Source: an uncultured Burkholderiales bacterium (lineage in GTDB: Bacteria > Pseudomonadota > Gammaproteobacteria > Burkholderiales > Burkholderiaceae_A). From it: a stretch of DNA of 48,048 nucleotides. Location of the stretch: the NCBI GenBank assembly GCA_937864175.1, contig CALMJH010000067.1, forward strand, positions 1 to 48,048, read 5' to 3'. Below, piece after piece: positions 45,552 to 48,048 of the stretch (its first letter is position 1; each line of letters opens with the position of its first letter). Below the pieces are notes generated by a model, which saw only the letters and a list, made by a program, of their open reading frames with translations, was not told the DNA's origin and made no database searches. A program made the translations under genes and the position numbers.

Positions 45552-47394
45552 GGACCAGGGCACCTCTAGCTTTGATGCCAAGGCCTTTCTGGCCAGCCTT
45601 CCGCACCTTCCGGGCGTCTATCGGTTTTATGCCCAGGACGCAAGCCTGCTCTATGTGGGCAAGGCCCGGGACCTCAAAAAGAGGGTGACTAGCTACTTCC
45701 AGAAATCGGGTCATGGGCCGCGAATTGCCCGCATGGTCGAGCAGATTGCCGATGCGCAGATTACGGTGGTTCGGAGCGAGGCCGAGGCGCTCCTGCTCGA
45801 GAACAACCTCATCAAGACCCAGTCGCCCAAGTACAACATCCTGTTTCGAGACGACAAGTCCTACCCCTTTGTCCGCATTAGTCACCATGCCTATCCCCGA
45901 ATTTCTTTTTACCGGGGAGCCATTGACCGTCAGGCCGACTACTTTGGCCCCTTCCCAAATGGCTGGGCCGTCAAAGAGAGTCTTCAGATTCTTCAGAAAG
46001 TCTTTCGGCTGCGCAGTTGCACAGACAATGTTTTTTCTAACCGCTCAAGGCCCTGCCTGCTGGCGCAGATACACCGTTGCAGCGCGCCGTGCGTGGCACA
46101 GATTGGCCAAGACGATTACCAACGAGATGTCGGCCGAGCCCTCTCGTTTCTGCGTGGCGGGCATGCCGAGCTCTTGAATATGCTGGAGGCTGATATGCAG
46201 AAGGCCTCTGATGACCTGCGTTTTGAAGACGCTGCAGTCTATCGAGACCAGATGGCCGCTCTAAGCAAGGTATTGGCCCAGCACGCCATGGAGGCCGATG
46301 AGAACCTTGACTGTGATGTCATGGCCGTGGCCAGTGATGGCCAGCGACTGGTCGTGAATCTAGCCATGGTTCGCGGCGGACGGCACCTGGGTGATCGGCC
46401 CTTTTTCTGTCTTCCAACTGCCTCGACTGGCCTTGGGAGCGACGATGCCCTGGACGAGGCGCTTGTGTCCTTCGTGGGCCAGCATTACGCGGAGCAGACG
46501 CCTGTGAGTACTCTGCTGATCAACCGAGAGTCGGTTGCGCAGGAACTGATGGACTGGCTGGCCCAGAGGCCAGATCAGCCCAGTGTTCGGGTCCTGGTTG
46601 CACCGCAGGGAAAGCGTCGTGACTGGCTTCGAATGGCGGAGGACAATGCCCGACTGGCCCTGACCCGTCGGGCCCAGGAGGTCGGCGGGGCCCAGGCCAA
46701 GACGCGCCTGCTGGTCGACACCCTTGGTCTTACGGTGCCAGCCGATGATCTGGACCGTCTGCGTATTGAGTGTTTCGATGTGAGTCACACCGCGGGTGAG
46801 GCCACCCAGGCCTCTTGTGTGGTCTATCACCACCATGCCATGCAGTCGGCCGAGTATCGACGCTTCAACATTACCGATATCGCAGCCGGCGACGACTATG
46901 CAGCAATGCGGCAGGTCCTGACGCGTCGTTACCAGGACATCGAGGAGATGCCCGACTTGGTCTTGGTCGATGGCGGCAAGGGCCAGATGTCGGTGGCGGT
47001 CTCGGTGTTTGAGCAGTTGGGACATGACATCCAACTCCTCATCGGCGTTGCGAAGGGCGAGGGACGCAAGGTGGGCTTAGAGCGTCTGGTCTTCCCGGAT
47101 GGCCGCGAGCTGGCCCTGGGCCCAGACCATGGGGCCCTGTTGCTGATTGCCCAGATTCGCGACGAGGCCCATCGCTTTGCCATTACGGGCATGCGGGCGA
47201 AACGGGCCAAGGCCCGCACCGGGTCGGTCTTGGATGAGATTGAAGGGGTGGGCCCAAGGCGACGAGCCAAGCTGTTGGCGCGCTTTGGGGGCCTGGCTGG
47301 CCTTCGTGCGGCCTCGGTTGACGAGTTGGCCTCGGTTGAGGGCGTCTCCCGCGCCATGGCGGAGCAGATTTTCAAGCAGTTGCGCGTAACATAA
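45544..47394 (+). CDS. uvrC: Excinuclease ABC subunit C
   Basis: A 616-residue nuclease subunit that makes the two incisions in nucleotide-excision repair. The N-terminal GIY-YIG domain begins [20 protein letters not shown], a UVR helix for UvrB contact follows in the middle, then the RNase H-like second nuclease domain ([25 protein letters not shown]) and the tandem helix-hairpin-helix end ([15 protein letters not shown]). It starts inside the udg stop and is followed by pgsA after 6 bp. Confidence 0.97.
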   Translation: MTEDQGTSSFDAKAFLASLPHLPGVYRFYAQDASLLYVGKARDLKKRVTSYFQKSGHGPRIARMVEQIADAQITVVRSEAEALLLENNLIKTQSPKYNILFRDDKSYPFVRISHHAYPRISFYRGAIDRQADYFGPFPNGWAVKESLQILQKVFRLRSCTDNVFSNRSRPCLLAQIHRCSAPCVAQIGQDDYQRDVGRALSFLRGGHAELLNMLEADMQKASDDLRFEDAAVYRDQMAALSKVLAQHAMEADENLDCDVMAVASDGQRLVVNLAMVRGGRHLGDRPFFCLPTASTGLGSDDALDEALVSFVGQHYAEQTPVSTLLINRESVAQELMDWLAQRPDQPSVRVLVAPQGKRRDWLRMAEDNARLALTRRAQEVGGAQAKTRLLVDTLGLTVPADDLDRLRIECFDVSHTAGEATQASCVVYHHHAMQSAEYRRFNITDIAAGDDYAAMRQVLTRRYQDIEEMPDLVLVDGGKGQMSVAVSVFEQLGHDIQLLIGVAKGEGRKVGLERLVFPDGRELALGPDHGALLLIAQIRDEAHRFAITGMRAKRAKARTGSVLDEIEGVGPRRRAKLLARFGGLAGLRAASVDELASVEGVSRAMAEQIFKQLRVT

Positions 47395-47400
47395 AGCCAC

Positions 47401-47970
47401 ATGTACAGCCTGCCAAACCTTCTCACCTGGGCCCGTATTGTGGCCATTCCGGTGTTCATGTTGGTCTTTTACGTGCCTCTGGGGCTCATTGAGCAGGAGC
47501 GTAATTTCTGGACCACGACCATCTTTGTGGTGGCTGCGGTGACCGACTGGATCGACGGCTGGCTGGCCAGAAAATGGAACCAGACCAGCAGCTTTGGGGC
47601 TTTTCTAGATCCGGTGGCCGACAAACTCATGGTCTGCGCGGCCTTGGTGGCGCTCATCGATGTCCAGCGGGTGGGCCCGATTGTCGGGTTGATCATCATT
47701 GGGCGAGAAATCACCATCTCGGCCCTTCGGGAATGGATGGCGCAGGTGGGCGCCCACAAGAGCGTCGCGGTGAACTGGCTGGGCAAGGCCAAGACCATTG
47801 CCCAGATGGTTGCAATTCCGTTCCTGCTCTACCAGGCCCCCGTCCTCTGGGGGTTCATCGACACGGCCGCCTGGGGATTCTGGCTCATTCGCCTGGCAGC
47901 CCTGCTGACGTTTGTCTCGATGGTCTATTACCTGGCCAAAGCCTGGCCTGAGTTGCGAGGGCGGCTCTAA
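47401..47970 (+). CDS. pgsA: CDP-diacylglycerol-glycerol-3-phosphate 3-phosphatidyltransferase
   Basis: A 189-residue inner-membrane enzyme making phosphatidylglycerol phosphate. The CDP-alcohol phosphotransferase motif D-G-x2-A-R-x8-G-x3-D-x3-D is visible in TDWIDGWLARKWN and FGAFLDPVADKL. About six hydrophobic segments are present. The ATG is 6 bp after uvrC; a clear ribosome site is missing, so translational coupling to uvrC is likely. Its last codons overlap the -35 of the tRNA promoter. Confidence 0.95.
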   Translation: MYSLPNLLTWARIVAIPVFMLVFYVPLGLIEQERNFWTTTIFVVAAVTDWIDGWLARKWNQTSSFGAFLDPVADKLMVCAALVALIDVQRVGPIVGLIIIGREITISALREWMAQVGAHKSVAVNWLGKAKTIAQMVAIPFLLYQAPVLWGFIDTAAWGFWLIRLAALLTFVSMVYYLAKAWPELRGRL

Positions 47971-47981
47971 TTTCATATAAT
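47953..47981 (+). promoter_or_regulatory. Predicted promoter of the tRNA-Gly gene
   Basis: TTGCGA (47953-47958, inside the pgsA 3' end) and TATAAT (47976-47981) are separated by 17 bp. The tRNA begins 13 bp after the -10 box. This is a good sigma-70 match and lets the tRNA be made independently of the long upstream operon. Confidence 0.65.
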
Positions 47982-47994
47982 TCAAGGCTTCGTT

Positions 47995-48048
47995 GCGGGA
48001 GTAGCTCAGTTGGTAGAGCGCAACCTTGCCAAGGTTGAGGTCGCGAGT
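47995..48048 (+). tRNA. tRNA-Gly (GCC), cut by the window end
   Basis: The sequence starts GCGGGAGTAGCTCAG, with the acceptor strand, then the D-arm (GCTC...GAGC) and an anticodon stem CAACC/GGTTG around a TTGCCAA loop, giving anticodon GCC. The variable loop and the start of the T-arm follow, and the window ends at base 54 of the tRNA. Proteobacterial pgsA is often followed by tRNA-Gly, which fits. Confidence 0.95.

Overview
The window looks like chromosomal DNA of a betaproteobacterium, most likely of the order Burkholderiales. The evidence is the run yceD-rpmF-plsX-fabH-fabD-fabG-acpP-fabF-rpoE-rseA-rseB-mucD-lepA-lepB-rnc-era-recO-pdxJ-acpS-nagZ-(udg)-uvrC-pgsA-tRNA-Gly, which is a typical betaproteobacterial order, together with GC-rich coding sequence, L32/RNase E/ParC sequence character and the rne-rluC divergence. 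Genus cannot be read from the sequence alone.

Layout. 1-2,800 is visibly AT-richer and partly decayed: a 5'-truncated aquaporin remnant, an intact Tat-exported sulfite-oxidase-family molybdoenzyme with its own small cytochrome c, then a junction holding a hairpin, a C-terminal gene scrap on the minus strand and an internal scrap of a rhodanese gene. At 2,836-4,069 a promoter, a yybP-ykoY (Mn2+) riboswitch and a TerC/Alx membrane protein form a complete metal-responsive unit. 4,090-12,601 is a mosaic of short transcription units: TonB-like protein, periplasmic rhodanese, Fe-S photolyase, katG with an OxyR-like operator, an SDR enzyme, a DUF3429 membrane protein, a YeeE/YedE sulfur-compound transporter and RraA. 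12,770-19,265 holds parE-parC (topoisomerase IV) and htpG with a heat-shock-type promoter. 19,313-20,029 holds two one-heme cytochromes. Minus-strand rne-moaA follows, with a roughly 450-nt structured rne leader that faces divergent rluC.

From rluC (24,359) nearly everything is on the plus strand and tightly packed: rluC-HAD phosphatase-sppA, then (after minus-strand maf) yceD-rpmF and the fatty-acid synthesis genes, the sigma-E envelope-stress module ending in a strong terminator at 37,623, and a second long unit lepA to pgsA with many start/stop overlaps. The window ends inside a tRNA-Gly(GCC) gene that has a recognisable promoter.

Themes. Envelope and lipid biogenesis, RNA processing (RNase E, RraA, RNase III, Era, RluC), DNA repair (photolyase, family-5 UDG, UvrC, RecO), oxidative stress (KatG) and periplasmic sulfur/electron chemistry (sulfite-oxidase homologue, rhodaneses, c-type cytochromes, YeeE). 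I see no CRISPR array, intact transposase, prophage or defence island. The most informative non-coding element is the Mn2+ riboswitch: its 5' strand can pair either within the aptamer or, over 10 perfect base pairs, with the Shine-Dalgarno region of terC.
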